The translations under genes were made by a program, and so were the position numbers. A stretch of 64,000 bases of DNA from Oxobacter pfennigii (GTDB lineage: Bacteria > Bacillota > Clostridia > Clostridiales > Oxobacteraceae), in the NCBI RefSeq assembly GCF_001317355.1, contig NZ_LKET01000068.1:248001-312000 (forward strand). Reading direction: 5' to 3'. Positions 9,031 through 18,923 of the stretch are shown here, one piece after another. The notes beneath the pieces are model-generated. The model saw only the letters and a program-made list of their open reading frames with translations, had not been told where the DNA came from and did no database searches. Positions within the stretch are counted from its first letter, which is position 1. Each line of letters begins with the position of its first letter.

Positions 9031-9410
9031 TCTATTCCCTCCTTTTGCCCATCAAAATACTTTTGGCAGAATTCAAGCAGCTCATGTTTTTGTATTCCCT
9101 CTTTTACCGCCCTACCTAGAATATAGTCAAATTCTTTAAATATCAGCTGCTTTCTCTCTGTGCGAAGCTTTTCAAGGTTCCCCGATACAAAGCTTCCCCG
9201 TCCTTTAATACTGTAAATTATCCCTTTTTTCTCAAGTTCGGCATAGGCTCTTTGAATGGTGTTAGGATTGATGGAAAGCTCCAAGGCTAATTGCCGCACA
9301 GATATTAACTGGCTGTCCGGCTCTAAAATCCCCCTTATTGCCATATCCTCTATTCCTTCAATCAACTGTTCGTAAATTGGCCTTTTATCCCTATAATCAA
9401 TGGAGATCAT
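9027..9410 (-). CDS. GntR-family repressor, YtrA subfamily
   Basis: 127 residues. The winged helix at residues 10-75 contains SVRQLALELSINPNTIQRAY, the GntR recognition helix region, then GRGSFV in the wing. The short, roughly 50-residue C-terminal tail is the mark of the YtrA subgroup, which lacks a large effector domain. First gene of a three-gene operon with the ABC ATPase and permease. A palindrome of exactly the YtrA type overlaps its own promoter, so autorepression of the operon is strongly suggested. What relieves repression is unknown. Confidence 0.9.
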   Translation of the reverse strand: MISIDYRDKRPIYEQLIEGIEDMAIRGILEPDSQLISVRQLALELSINPNTIQRAYAELEKKGIIYSIKGRGSFVSGNLEKLRTERKQLIFKEFDYILGRAVKEGIQKHELLEFCQKYFDGQKEGIE

Positions 9411-9436
9411 ACTCTTCCTCCTTCCTGGAAGGCGTA

Positions 9437-9477
9437 CTAAGTGTACTAGTTTTATTAATACACTTAGAGCATAACAA
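9437..9477 (-). promoter_or_regulatory. YtrA-type operator overlapping the operon promoter
   Basis: CTAAGTGTA and TACACTTAG form a perfect inverted repeat with 13 bases between arms (9437-9467). The core AGTGTA-N13-TACACT equals the site reported for Bacillus YtrA (from memory). On the minus strand TTGTTA (9477-9472) and TAAAAC (9454-9449) with a 17-base spacer make a plausible promoter. The operator arms lie in the spacer and just downstream of the -10, so a bound repressor would block RNA polymerase. Confidence 0.8.
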
Positions 9478-9653
9478 ATCTTTATTTTTTAGTCAATCTT
9501 AAAAGATTAATATAGCATAAATACGGAAGTTTACTTAAGAAGATTGAAAAAAGTTAAGGAACTTAATTCCATCTAAAAGGAAATTCTTAAATTATGTAGA
9601 ATTTCTTATTTAAAATATGAAGATATGCGTATTTTATGGCAGGTGGTTTTTAA

Positions 9654-10442
9654 ATGCATTTGAATTTTATTCTGGCTGATAATAATAAGAATTTTTTAGA
9701 GAACACGTGCAGTTATATAAAAAAATTCATATCGGAACATGATATGGATGCCAGTCTTGGCTTATATACCACTAACCCTTCAGATGTGCTGGAGTATGCA
9801 AACAAAAACTCCGGACAAATAAATGTATATATACTGGATATGGATTTTGATGATGAAATCAACGGTTTAGCCTTAGGGAGGGTTATAAGGGAAAAAGAGC
9901 CCTTATCCTACATAATATATGTTACGCACTCCGTATATATGACTATGATGGTATTTAAGTATCGGTTGAAAGTATTTGATTTTTTAGTCAAGCCCATTAG
10001 CTATTCCGATATAGCCGACTCCCTTACAGCCCTTGTTGAAGACTTTAAAAAAATCTCCAATGTTTATTTTCCTGTCAAACATAATTCCATTGCGGTAAAA
10101 TCCGGATACCAGGAATACCATATACCGGTAAATGATATAGTATACATTGAATCCTTCGGCCCCAAGCTTATCATACATACCAATGATGGCAGCATCGAAT
10201 ACTACGGCACCTTAAAGGATATCGAAAGCTCCATCAATGAACTGACGGATACCTTTTTCCGTTCCCATAAATCCTTTTTAATAAATACCCGGCACATAAC
10301 AGAAGCAAATCTGCAGGATATGTCCGTAACTATGTCTACAGGAGATAAATGCCTCATATCCCGGAACAAAAGGACCTTTTTAAAAAATCTGGCAAGCTTA
10401 GATAACGCCCATGCTGGGCACATGCAATATAAAAACCGGTAA
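9654..10442 (+). CDS. LytTR-type response regulator (AgrA-like), orphan
   Basis: 262 residues. Receiver domain about 1-125 with Asp62 in YILDMD as the likely phosphoacceptor, and conserved Lys in FLVKP near residue 117. A LytTR DNA-binding domain follows at about 140-250 with SFGPKLIIHT and FFRSHKSFLIN motifs. AgrA/LytR regulators control virulence, bacteriocin or quorum genes together with an AgrC- or LytS-type kinase. No such kinase adjoins; the convergent neighbour is an unrelated hybrid kinase. GCAGGTGG precedes the ATG. Target genes unknown. Confidence 0.85.
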   Translation: MHLNFILADNNKNFLENTCSYIKKFISEHDMDASLGLYTTNPSDVLEYANKNSGQINVYILDMDFDDEINGLALGRVIREKEPLSYIIYVTHSVYMTMMVFKYRLKVFDFLVKPISYSDIADSLTALVEDFKKISNVYFPVKHNSIAVKSGYQEYHIPVNDIVYIESFGPKLIIHTNDGSIEYYGTLKDIESSINELTDTFFRSHKSFLINTRHITEANLQDMSVTMSTGDKCLISRNKRTFLKNLASLDNAHAGHMQYKNR

Positions 10443-10459
10443 AATCATACCGGTCTTTT
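10431..10459. terminator. Bidirectional terminator shared by two convergent genes
   Basis: ACCGGTA / TACCGGT stem with a 6-base loop, flanked by five A on the left and five T on the right, so it works on both strands. The two stop codons (TAA 10440-10442 plus; TGA 10447-10445 minus) lie within it and are only two bases apart, a very compact arrangement. Confidence 0.8.
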
Positions 10460-12463
10460 TAAATAGCTTTCGACTTTTTTATACAGTTCATTTGCCTCAA
10501 GAGGCTTTGAAATATAATCATCCATACCGGCATCTATGCATTTTTGCCTGTCACCCGACATGGCATATGCGGTCATGGCTATAATCGGTATATGAGCATT
10601 TGTATATCTTTCCGTATCTCTTATAATTTTGGTGGCTTCAAACCCGTTTAATTCCGGCATCTGTATATCCATCAATATCAAATCCACTTTATTACCGTCC
10701 AGCATATAAAGGGCCTCTCTTCCATTGGAAGCACACAAAACTTTGTAGCCCTTGTTCTTCATAAAGGCAGAAGCCACTTTCTTGTTTATTTCATTATCAT
10801 CCACTATAAGTATGGTTGAAGCTTTAGAGTCAGCACCATCTCTTGTATTTGATGCGGTATTTGCTTTATTTTCTATGTAATTTGACTTTAAGGCGCTGTC
10901 ATCGATTGAAAAATCAGCGGTGAAATAAAAGGTGCTGCCTTCATTTTCTTTGCTGTTTACCCATATCTTTCCGTTCATCATATTTACTATATCCTTGCAT
11001 ATGGCCAGCCCTAATCCTGTTCCCCGGTATTTTTTAGTATAGGAATCATCCCCTTGGCTGAATACTTTAAAGAGCCTTTCCTTTGTTTCATCCGACATTC
11101 CTATTCCAGTATCCTCGACGGAGAATAATAATCTTATGGTGTTTTCATCGTTTTTTACCTTGCTTACCCTGATGAATATGTGGCCTCTTTCGGTAAATTT
11201 GATGGCATTATTCACAATGTTTATCAATACCTGGCTAAGCCTTAATGAATCCCCTATAAGCTCATGATTTATAAAGGGCTCTATAAAATACATAATCTCT
11301 ATGTTCTTTTTCTGGCTCACAAGCCATAGCTCTTTGATTATTTTTTCAATAGTATCCTTTAGGTTAAAGGTCTCTTTGTTGAGCTTGAACTTTCCTGATT
11401 CGATTTTTGATATATCCAGCAGGTTGTCTATTATTTCCATAAGCATTCTTGATGATTCTTTAAGCATGCCTATGTATTCATGCTGCTGTTCATTAAGCAC
11501 TGTTTCAGCTAATAATTCCGTAATGCAGATAATCCCATTCATGGGAGTCCTTATTTCATGGCTCATATTTGCAAGAAACTGGCTTTTAGCCCTATTTGCC
11601 CTTTCCGCTTCTTCTTTTAAGGCTTCCATTTCCTTATAATTGTGTCTTAATTCTTCTTCTTCTGCTGCCAGCTCTTCATAAATAGATGTCAGTTCTTCGT
11701 ACTTTTCGCTTAGCTCTTTTTCCTTTTCCACACGTTCGGTTATATCCCTTGCTATCATGGATGCGCCTATAACATTTCCGTCATCATTCTTTATTGCGGA
11801 AACAGTTAAGGAAACATTGACAAGATGTCCGTCTTTTGCCATGCGCATGGTTTCAAAATTGTTCAAAAATATTCCGCCCATGGTGTTTTCAATATTTTTC
11901 TTTGCTTCTTCTGCCCTATCATGGGGTACAAGAATCAATATACTTTTGCCGACTACCTCGTCTTCCTTATATCCGTATATTCTTTCCGCTCCATAATTCC
12001 AGCTGGTTATAATGTTTTCTAAATCCGTACTTATTATGGCATCCTGTGAATGCTCGACTATTGCAGCCAGCCTTCTCATGGCATTTTCTTTTTCAATCCT
12101 CTCAGAGATATCCCTTATAACATATAACACAATATCATCTATACCTGTTTTCATGGAAATGACTTCTACATGAACAAAACTGCCATCCTTTTTATAGTGA
12201 ACGGCCTCAAAATTCTCTCCGGTATCCTTCACATTGCTTAATTTTGCCCTGCCCTTATCCCCCTTATTAAAATGCCATAAATCCCCTATGCTTTTACCTA
12301 TAAGCTCATCATATGTATATCCATAGAACTTAACTGCGCTTTTATTGGCTTCAATTATTTTATCCTCTTTATCAACGAAAATAAGAGTGTCTAAAGCATT
12401 TTGGAATTTCTCATTATAAATATCCTCTTCTTTGATTTTATATCCTTCATCCATAGTGCTCAT
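10445..12463 (-). CDS. Hybrid sensor histidine kinase, PAS-PAS-HisKA-HATPase-REC
   Basis: 672 residues, no membrane segment, so probably a cytoplasmic sensor. Order: PAS about 15-125, PAS about 130-245, coiled coil 245-290, HisKA with His302 in ANMSHEIRTPMNG, HATPase_c about 405-520 (N box NIVNNAIKF, G1 DTGIGM, G2 GTGLGLA), then a receiver domain 548-670 with Asp598 in LILMDIQMP. All catalytic residues are present. It follows the GGDEF-EAL gene by 36 bases with CGGAGGTAATTT before the ATG, so the two are likely cotranscribed. No separate output regulator adjoins, so the phosphorelay partner is unknown. Confidence 0.9.
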   Translation of the reverse strand: MSTMDEGYKIKEEDIYNEKFQNALDTLIFVDKEDKIIEANKSAVKFYGYTYDELIGKSIGDLWHFNKGDKGRAKLSNVKDTGENFEAVHYKKDGSFVHVEVISMKTGIDDIVLYVIRDISERIEKENAMRRLAAIVEHSQDAIISTDLENIITSWNYGAERIYGYKEDEVVGKSILILVPHDRAEEAKKNIENTMGGIFLNNFETMRMAKDGHLVNVSLTVSAIKNDDGNVIGASMIARDITERVEKEKELSEKYEELTSIYEELAAEEEELRHNYKEMEALKEEAERANRAKSQFLANMSHEIRTPMNGIICITELLAETVLNEQQHEYIGMLKESSRMLMEIIDNLLDISKIESGKFKLNKETFNLKDTIEKIIKELWLVSQKKNIEIMYFIEPFINHELIGDSLRLSQVLINIVNNAIKFTERGHIFIRVSKVKNDENTIRLLFSVEDTGIGMSDETKERLFKVFSQGDDSYTKKYRGTGLGLAICKDIVNMMNGKIWVNSKENEGSTFYFTADFSIDDSALKSNYIENKANTASNTRDGADSKASTILIVDDNEINKKVASAFMKNKGYKVLCASNGREALYMLDGNKVDLILMDIQMPELNGFEATKIIRDTERYTNAHIPIIAMTAYAMSGDRQKCIDAGMDDYISKPLEANELYKKVESYLKRPV

Positions 12464-12499
12464 AAATTACCTCCGCAATATATGGTATAACTCAGCTTA

Positions 12500-14563
12500 T
12501 CATGGGCATATAGTCAATTGTTTTTCCAATAACTCTCCAATCTCATAAGGAGATAATGGCCTTGCTATATAATGCCCCTGAATTTTATCGCATTGTTCAT
12601 CTTTTAATATATTAAATTGTTCTCCTGTCTCCACTCCTTCGGCAATTACAGATAACTTCATTTTATGAGCCAGTGTTATTATGCCCTCAACAATTGACAT
12701 TACATCTGAGTCGGCGGTTATGTTATCGATAAAGGATTTATCTATTTTCAAGGAGTTTATGGGCAGCATTTTTAAATAGTTCAAGGATGAATATCCTGTG
12801 CCAAAATCATCCAATGCAATTTTAATACCCATATCCTGAAGCTTTGTAAGTATTTCTATACTTTGATAAAAAGGCTCGATGAGCACATTTTCCGTTATTT
12901 CAAACTCTATGAAGCTGGTTAGTACTTCTGTTTCCTCCAAAATATTATTAACCGCTTGAATGAAGCCCGAATGTTTCAACTGTATAGGTGATATATTTAT
13001 GGCTATGTGTTCAAAATTGTAGCCCTTATCTTTCCATATCCTGCTTTGCATACATACATTTTTAAGAACCCATTCTCCTATCTGAATTATAAAGCCGGAT
13101 TCCTCGGCTATGGATATAAATTCTGCAGGCACCACCACTCCATATTCCGGGCTGTTCCATCTGATAAGAGCTTCCAGGCTTGTTATTTCTCCGGTTTTAA
13201 TATTAAACTGAGGCTGATAGCACAAATAAAATTCATCATTTTCAATGGCATTTCTCATCCTTTTTTCAAGCTCGGTTCTCTTGATTATCTCTGAAATTAC
13301 TTTTCTGTTATAGAAACTGTATGTATTTTTTCCCGACCTCTTTGCTTCGTACATGGCCGCGTCCGCATTTTTCAAAATGGTGCTTACGTCCACGCCGTCA
13401 TCGGGATAAAGGGCTATGCCTATGCTGGTAGTTACATAAACCTGTTTTTCTCCTATTTCAAATGGATTCACAAAAATATCCAGAATATTTTTGGCCAGTT
13501 GTGCGCTGGTCACATCTCCTTCATTTTGCGGATGTAATATTATGAATTCGTCTCCTCCAAATCTGCATACCTCATCATCAGGCCCCAAAGTCAATTTAAG
13601 CATTTGGGCAGCAAGCTTTATCAATTGATCACCATAATCATGACCTAAGGAATCATTTACTTTTTTGAAATTATCGAGATCTATAAATAATACCGAACCT
13701 CTTTTATCCGAAATAACTGCTTCTTTTAAAATACTTCCCAGTCTCTCTTCAAAGAGAGCCCTGTTTTGAAGTCCTGTTAAATAGTCATAGTATACAAGCT
13801 TTACAAGCTTCTCCTCCGTCTCTTTTCTCTCTGTTATATCGTTCAGCGAGCCTATCATGCTGATTATCTTCCCGTCATCACCCTTTATTCCTTTTCCGCT
13901 TGCAAATACCCATTTATATTCGCCTATGCGGGGCTTCATTCTAAACTCACTCTGAAAATACATGGTTCTTCCTGATAAGTGATTTTCAATATCTTTTGAC
14001 AAAGCATCCCTGTCATCCGGATGGACAATATCTCTTATTGATATACAGTCAAATTCCTCATAAGAGTATCCTAATGTGTTGGTTACCTTTTCCGTAAATT
14101 GAAATTTTCCTGCCGTTATATCCCATTCCCATATGGTGTTGCTTGTACCTTCGATTATTAAATCCAGTCTTTCCTTCCATACCCTGATGTCTTCCTCTTT
14201 ATTTTTAAGTTCATTGTATTTGACAGTTAGTTCATCTTCAGCAGCAGATAGCTGTATGCTTAAGTTTTTTAAATCATTTTCAAAAACGTTAAGCTGCTCA
14301 ACATATATACCTATATTTTTTCTGTAATAAATGATAATCCTGTATAATACATAAGATGTTGCTGTCAGATATAAAAGGCTTTTGACCATTTTAAGTATGA
14401 GAACTGTATCCATGTCCGAAATGAATTTATGCAGAACAACATCTATTAGAAATACGCAGAAAATGCCGGACAGCAGATATAAACCCACTGCCTTTAGCGG
14501 CATGAATTTTACAGTTAAGTGTGGTATTGAATTTTGATATGTTCTCTGCAATCTCTTATCCAT
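12500..14563 (-). CDS. Membrane PAS-GGDEF-EAL protein (c-di-GMP turnover)
   Basis: 687 residues. Two N-terminal membrane helices (about 22-45 and 55-80), a coiled coil to about 130, PAS about 130-250, GGDEF about 255-425 with an intact GGDEF at 336-340, and EAL about 430-680 with EAL at 464-466, DDFGTGYSSL and KIDKSFI. Both cyclase and phosphodiesterase motifs look active. The usual RxxD inhibitory site ahead of GGDEF reads GPDD, so product inhibition is probably lost. First gene of a two-gene unit with the hybrid kinase. Confidence 0.9.
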   Translation of the reverse strand: MDKRLQRTYQNSIPHLTVKFMPLKAVGLYLLSGIFCVFLIDVVLHKFISDMDTVLILKMVKSLLYLTATSYVLYRIIIYYRKNIGIYVEQLNVFENDLKNLSIQLSAAEDELTVKYNELKNKEEDIRVWKERLDLIIEGTSNTIWEWDITAGKFQFTEKVTNTLGYSYEEFDCISIRDIVHPDDRDALSKDIENHLSGRTMYFQSEFRMKPRIGEYKWVFASGKGIKGDDGKIISMIGSLNDITERKETEEKLVKLVYYDYLTGLQNRALFEERLGSILKEAVISDKRGSVLFIDLDNFKKVNDSLGHDYGDQLIKLAAQMLKLTLGPDDEVCRFGGDEFIILHPQNEGDVTSAQLAKNILDIFVNPFEIGEKQVYVTTSIGIALYPDDGVDVSTILKNADAAMYEAKRSGKNTYSFYNRKVISEIIKRTELEKRMRNAIENDEFYLCYQPQFNIKTGEITSLEALIRWNSPEYGVVVPAEFISIAEESGFIIQIGEWVLKNVCMQSRIWKDKGYNFEHIAINISPIQLKHSGFIQAVNNILEETEVLTSFIEFEITENVLIEPFYQSIEILTKLQDMGIKIALDDFGTGYSSLNYLKMLPINSLKIDKSFIDNITADSDVMSIVEGIITLAHKMKLSVIAEGVETGEQFNILKDEQCDKIQGHYIARPLSPYEIGELLEKQLTICP

Positions 14564-14775
14564 TGAGGTATCAGCTCCGTTTTCATAAAAGGATATGCAT
14601 TAAGACATGAAAATTTGAATTATTATTACTTTATTATTTAATAATATATTTTATTACTAAAATATACAATTTTCTACAGTCATGTCATAAAATGATATTT
14701 TATTCTGATAAAATGTAATTAGCAGCATTATATAATGCAGTAGACATAATGAAATGCATATGTTGATTATATATA

Positions 14776-14807
14776 AAAAAGAATCTCTTAAAAAGAGACT
14801 CTTTGAA
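14776..14807 (-). terminator. Rho-independent terminator overlapping the PHP gene end
   Basis: On the minus strand AAGAGTCTCTT pairs with AAGAGATTCTT (one G-U pair) and is followed by six T. The upstream arm covers the last codons and stop of the PHP gene. It ends the ECF-transporter/PHP operon. Confidence 0.8.
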
Positions 14808-15525
14808 ATTGCTTCATTATTTTTTTCACCGCTGCCGCAGCTTTAACTTTTAATCCGATGACAGGCGAGATTATGATAGTATTGCTTTTACTTAAGGCTT
14901 TTCTTAACTCTTCTATTGTATTTGCTTCAGCATTGAGGCGGTTTCTTATGCATCCCATCTGAAGCCAGTAATGAGTATCGCTCCCGGCTGTCACTTTCAT
15001 GTTAAGGGATTGTGCAAGCCTCATTACCATATGGCTTTTTTTATAGTCCTTGCCGTTTAATTCTAAAAAATCTAATTGTTTCAATATGTCATCCGGAAGA
15101 TTGCTTAGCGATTTGTTATTTCTGTACGAATGTGCTCCTATCATTATCATATTTCTTTTTTTTGCTTCTTTAATCAAATAATCTATAGAAGGATAATTTT
15201 CTTTGTTCAAGTTCGGTGACAGCACATTATGAAGGCTTGATACATCATCCCTTTTCCCGATTATGGCAACATGACCGCCTTCTTTTATATCCACTTCCAT
15301 TCCGCAGAATACTTTAAGCCCATCTATGATATAATGATCATCAATATAAGGGTAGCTGTCCATCAATTCATAAATTTTTTCAAAGCCGGACGTATTAAAA
15401 TGCTCGGTTACTGCTATGGCATGAAAACCGCTCCTTAGCGCCGCTCTTATTAAATTATTAAAATTAGACCTGCTGAATTGGCTTTTTTTTGAAAGCTTTG
15501 CATGGCAATGTAAATCTATATCCAT
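14788..15525 (-). CDS. PHP-domain phosphoesterase, histidinol-phosphatase-like
   Basis: 245 residues. The metal-binding motifs of the PHP family are present: DLHCHA at the N-terminus, VTEHFN near residue 40, GMEVDI near 75, IGAHSYR near 115 and AGSDTHY near 176. Such enzymes hydrolyse phosphate mono- or diesters with a trinuclear metal site. It starts 16 bases after the EcfT gene and shares the operon terminator, so it is probably cotranscribed with the ECF transporter and may act on the imported compound or a derivative. The substrate cannot be inferred. Confidence 0.85.
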   Translation of the reverse strand: MDIDLHCHAKLSKKSQFSRSNFNNLIRAALRSGFHAIAVTEHFNTSGFEKIYELMDSYPYIDDHYIIDGLKVFCGMEVDIKEGGHVAIIGKRDDVSSLHNVLSPNLNKENYPSIDYLIKEAKKRNMIMIGAHSYRNNKSLSNLPDDILKQLDFLELNGKDYKKSHMVMRLAQSLNMKVTAGSDTHYWLQMGCIRNRLNAEANTIEELRKALSKSNTIIISPVIGLKVKAAAAVKKIMKQFQRVSF

Positions 15526-15541
15526 AAGTAACTCCTTAAGT

Positions 15542-16351
15542 TTATAAAATTGATATCAGTAAATAAATATAAAGCAGTGAGCCTAATAAAAACGCCATCT
15601 CCTTATAGCCGATCTTTAAATAGGATAATTTCAGTTTTTTCACTTCCCGGTTTAAAAGGGCATAGGAAAATCCTCTTACCTCCAGTGCCTCAACCGTAGT
15701 CCTCGTCCTTTTGGCCGTATTTAATACCAAGGGATAAAAGGCCCCGACTGCCATATTCAGCATGTATGCAATTTGGCGCCAATACAAAAACCCCTTTTTA
15801 TCAGGCGGCACTCCACGGAGCCTGTATGAATTTATTATATTATTATATTCCTCTATTAAAACAGGCACCATCCTATAACCATAGGAAACTGCAAAAGTGA
15901 CATGCCCGGGAACTCCGAAGCTTAATAATGCATCACTCAGCCTTTCAGGATCCATGTTGCAGAATATTGCTATGCTTGAAAGTGAGATGACAACAAGCTT
16001 TAAAGTTAAAACTGTCATGGCCAGGAAGGCATCAACACCTCCTCCGAAAATATAGGCAACCAGGCTGTAGCATAGCAATTCCATTGCTATGCCTGTACAA
16101 AGAAGAAAGATAATAAATTTACTGACCTTTGAAACATATGCTACAGCTGCAACAAACAGAAAAAGCCCTATAAGCACTGCTCTGTCAAATATAAACCATG
16201 GAATAAGCGCAAATATAAGGTACCATATGATTAAAATCCTGGGATCCAACCGGGAAATAAGGGTTTCATTGCTTCCAAAAGCAGTTTTATATAATTCAAT
16301 CTTAATCCTTTCTACCGAAATTTTATTGAAGAGCTTTGTCATATATTCCAT
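15542..16351 (-). CDS. ecfT: ECF transporter transmembrane protein EcfT
   Basis: About 269 residues starting at the ATG at 16351, selected because AGGGAGGG lies 8 bases upstream; a longer start at 16396 lies deep inside the ATPase gene. Five or six membrane helices. Two arginine-containing coupling motifs typical of EcfT are visible: SYRLRGVPP (about residue 175) and ALEVRGF (about 225), the A-R-G elements that dock on the ATPases. It overlaps the ATPase gene by 29 bases. It would be functional only if the frameshifted ATPase is. Confidence 0.9.
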   Translation of the reverse strand: MEYMTKLFNKISVERIKIELYKTAFGSNETLISRLDPRILIIWYLIFALIPWFIFDRAVLIGLFLFVAAVAYVSKVSKFIIFLLCTGIAMELLCYSLVAYIFGGGVDAFLAMTVLTLKLVVISLSSIAIFCNMDPERLSDALLSFGVPGHVTFAVSYGYRMVPVLIEEYNNIINSYRLRGVPPDKKGFLYWRQIAYMLNMAVGAFYPLVLNTAKRTRTTVEALEVRGFSYALLNREVKKLKLSYLKIGYKEMAFLLGSLLYIYLLISIL

Positions 16352-18070
16352 AGTTCGAACCCTCCCTGGTTTTAAAAACCCTTCTTTCAAATTCATTCAG
16401 AGTGAAAATCAAAGGCGTAATATCTAGCTCCTGACACAGCTCCACAATCTGAGGAGATTTTAAATTGGCTTTCTTAAGGAGTTCTTTGTTATTGAAAATA
16501 TCATGCTTATTACCAATTGCCAGTATTTTGCCCTCCTTCATTACCACAATTCTGTCAGCCCACTCTGCCACAAGCTGCATATCATGGGTGGTTATTACCG
16601 CTGTTTTTATTTTATCCCTTAAATGCTCCAATATTGAGACCATGTTTTTTCGGTTAGAAATATCTAAACTTCCGGTAGGTTCGTCCAGCAAAATAACCGA
16701 AGGATTACAGGCTACTCCTATTGCAATCGATGCCCTGCGCTGCTGCCCGCCGCTTAACAGCCTCCCATCCTTATCCTGAAGCTTTGCAAGATCCAAAATA
16801 TCAACTATGTTGTTCACCGCTTCCTGATAATTTTCATATCTTCTGGACTTCAGAAAATATTCTATATCCTTTCGGATGCTGTCTTCTATGAACATCTCTT
16901 CAGGGTTTTGATAAATATATGCCGCTTTTTCTGACAGCTTTCCGATTTGTATCTTTTGAGTATCATTGCCGTATACAAAGACATTTCCTGAAACAGGTTT
17001 TATGATACCGGAGATCAATTTTAAAAGAGTTGATTTTCCTGCACGTTGCTTCCGACCAAAGCCAGCCTCTCACCTTCATATACGGTAAGATTTATATCAT
17101 TCAAAGCCAACTTCATCTCATTGTCCAATGCTTTGCTGCCGTATGAGACGCCTTCAAAAACAATTGCAGGCTTTTTTTCACTGTTTTTTAATTCAATGCC
17201 TTTATCATCATTTACAGAGACCATGTTAATATTGCCGAAATACTCTCTGCAACCTTTGATGCTTATGGGATAACCGTTAAAATTTTCATTCTTTAAACTG
17301 CTTCGTGACAATATATACGCTGCCTGGGTAACCTGTGGCGGATATATGTTTTTTCCCTTTAATTCAGGACTGTTCAATGCTTCCTTTACATCCTTTTTCC
17401 ACAATAAGCGCCCCTCATCCATCATTATCACCGAATTGCAGTAATCTGCTATGAATTCGCTGTGGTGTTCAATGACAATGACGGTTTTTCTGTATACTTC
17501 ATTTAATGCTTTTAATTTTTCATATATTAGCACTGCATTTACAGGGTCTAACTGTGCTGCCGGCTCATCGACTATTATAATATCAGGATTCAGAGACATC
17601 ACTCCTGCAAGGGCTGCCATGTGTTTTTGACCTCCGCTCAATTCCCATATAAATTTATCCTTTATGTGTTCCAGACTCAATAATTTTAAGGCATCTTCGC
17701 CGCGTTTTTTATAATCCGTATATCCGAAATTCAAGGGGGCGAATATCACATCATCATGTACTGTTGAGCGTACCAGCTGGTTTTCGAAATCCTGATATAC
17801 ATATGCCACATTTAAGGCCAGAGAAGCCACAGAAAAGTTAAGGGTATTTTTACCCTTAACTTCCACTGTACCTTCAAAATCTCCGGTAATATAATGGGGA
17901 ATCACCCCGTTTATCACTTTGCAAAGAGTGGTTTTTCCGCTGCCGTTGCTTCCGATTATGGCAGTAAAATCCCCTTCGTTGATTTCAAGGCCTATATTTT
18001 TTAAAGAAGGCACCGTATCTCCGGGGTAAGTAAACGACAGACCCTTGATGGAAATAATCCCTTGAGGCAT
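16323..18070 (-). pseudogene. ecfA: Fused double ATPase of an ECF transporter, broken by a one-base frameshift
   Basis: Two abutting open frames together encode one 580-residue tandem ABC ATPase (YkoD-like). Domain 1 starts at the ATG at 18070 after AAAGGAGATATAGC and has Walker A GSNGSGKTT, signature LSGGQ and Walker B IIIVDEPAA. Domain 2 begins VFEGVSYG. Its Walker A reads GSNVQENQLF-stop in the first frame, but GSN(G)AGKSTLLKLISG if one G is restored after AAC. The second frame then carries on intact with LSGGQQRR and VILLDEPTG. One base is therefore missing near 17044-17045. Real inactivation, programmed shifting or a sequence error cannot be separated here. EcfT and PHP follow downstream. 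Confidence 0.85.
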
Positions 18071-18071
18071 G

Positions 18072-18923
18072 CTATATCTCCTTTGACACTGCGGATTTAT
18101 TTCTTCCAAATATAAAGATGGAAACCACAACCAGCGCTGCTACTGCAATGGGAACCCAAATAAAATTATCACCAAATTTATCTAAAAATTCACCTTCCCA
18201 TTCGATTATGGTTATGCCCATTTCAGCCATGAAAGATATTACTGTGCCAAGTATGGCAGATATAACCGCTCCGAATATAAGAGCCGGCGGTATTGCGCTT
18301 TTGGAATTGTCAAATACTCGGGGTTTGATACCTAAAAGAGGTTCAATTTTACCGTAAAATTTAGGAATGAAATATAATGTAGGTATAAGTCCAAAAATGA
18401 TTCCCGTTACAATGAATTCGATTAAAAAATCTACGCCTTCGATTATTACTATACTTTCCGGAAGCCCGGGTACGGCTTCTAAGGCTTCGACTCCTACCCA
18501 TACTTTTCCGATGTCAATCAGAGTGCCTGCAAATTCCTGAAAGCCAAAGCCTATGAGGGCGGCCCACATGAGCTGTTTTCTGTCTTTAATGTCCTTTACC
18601 ATTTTACCTGCTAAAAAAAGACCCATGGTAAGTATTATGACTTCTTCAAATTCTCCCAAGCCTCCGAATTCACCCAGCAAAAGGTCGGCAAAAACTATCT
18701 CGCCTATAGGCGCTGCCAGAGCTACCCAGAAGTTATCAAACAATATGCATAGTACGATAGGAATAAAGATAAAGCTGGATATACCAATTTCCAAAGGTCC
18801 CACTTTGAGCTCAGGTAAAATTTCCGCCACCAGGTTCTCAAGTCCTGATAATGACATTGCCAAGATGAAGAGCATAACTGTCTTGGACTGTTCATTTTGG
18901 TTCTTTACTAATGAATTTTCCAT
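18072..18923 (-). CDS. Probable ECF substrate-binding (S) component, substrate unknown
   Basis: 283 residues with about seven to eight hydrophobic segments and unusually many acidic residues (GEFGGLGEFEE near 108-118; a second acidic patch WEGEFLDKFGD near 247). The stop codon lies 1 base from the ATPase start. The order S, ATPase, EcfT matches ykoE-D-C type ECF operons, which is the main evidence for the call. It is longer than most S components (about 180-200 residues). The bound ligand is not evident, and no THI- or riboflavin-type riboswitch precedes it. Confidence 0.6.
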   Translation of the reverse strand: MENSLVKNQNEQSKTVMLFILAMSLSGLENLVAEILPELKVGPLEIGISSFIFIPIVLCILFDNFWVALAAPIGEIVFADLLLGEFGGLGEFEEVIILTMGLFLAGKMVKDIKDRKQLMWAALIGFGFQEFAGTLIDIGKVWVGVEALEAVPGLPESIVIIEGVDFLIEFIVTGIIFGLIPTLYFIPKFYGKIEPLLGIKPRVFDNSKSAIPPALIFGAVISAILGTVISFMAEMGITIIEWEGEFLDKFGDNFIWVPIAVAALVVVSIFIFGRNKSAVSKEI

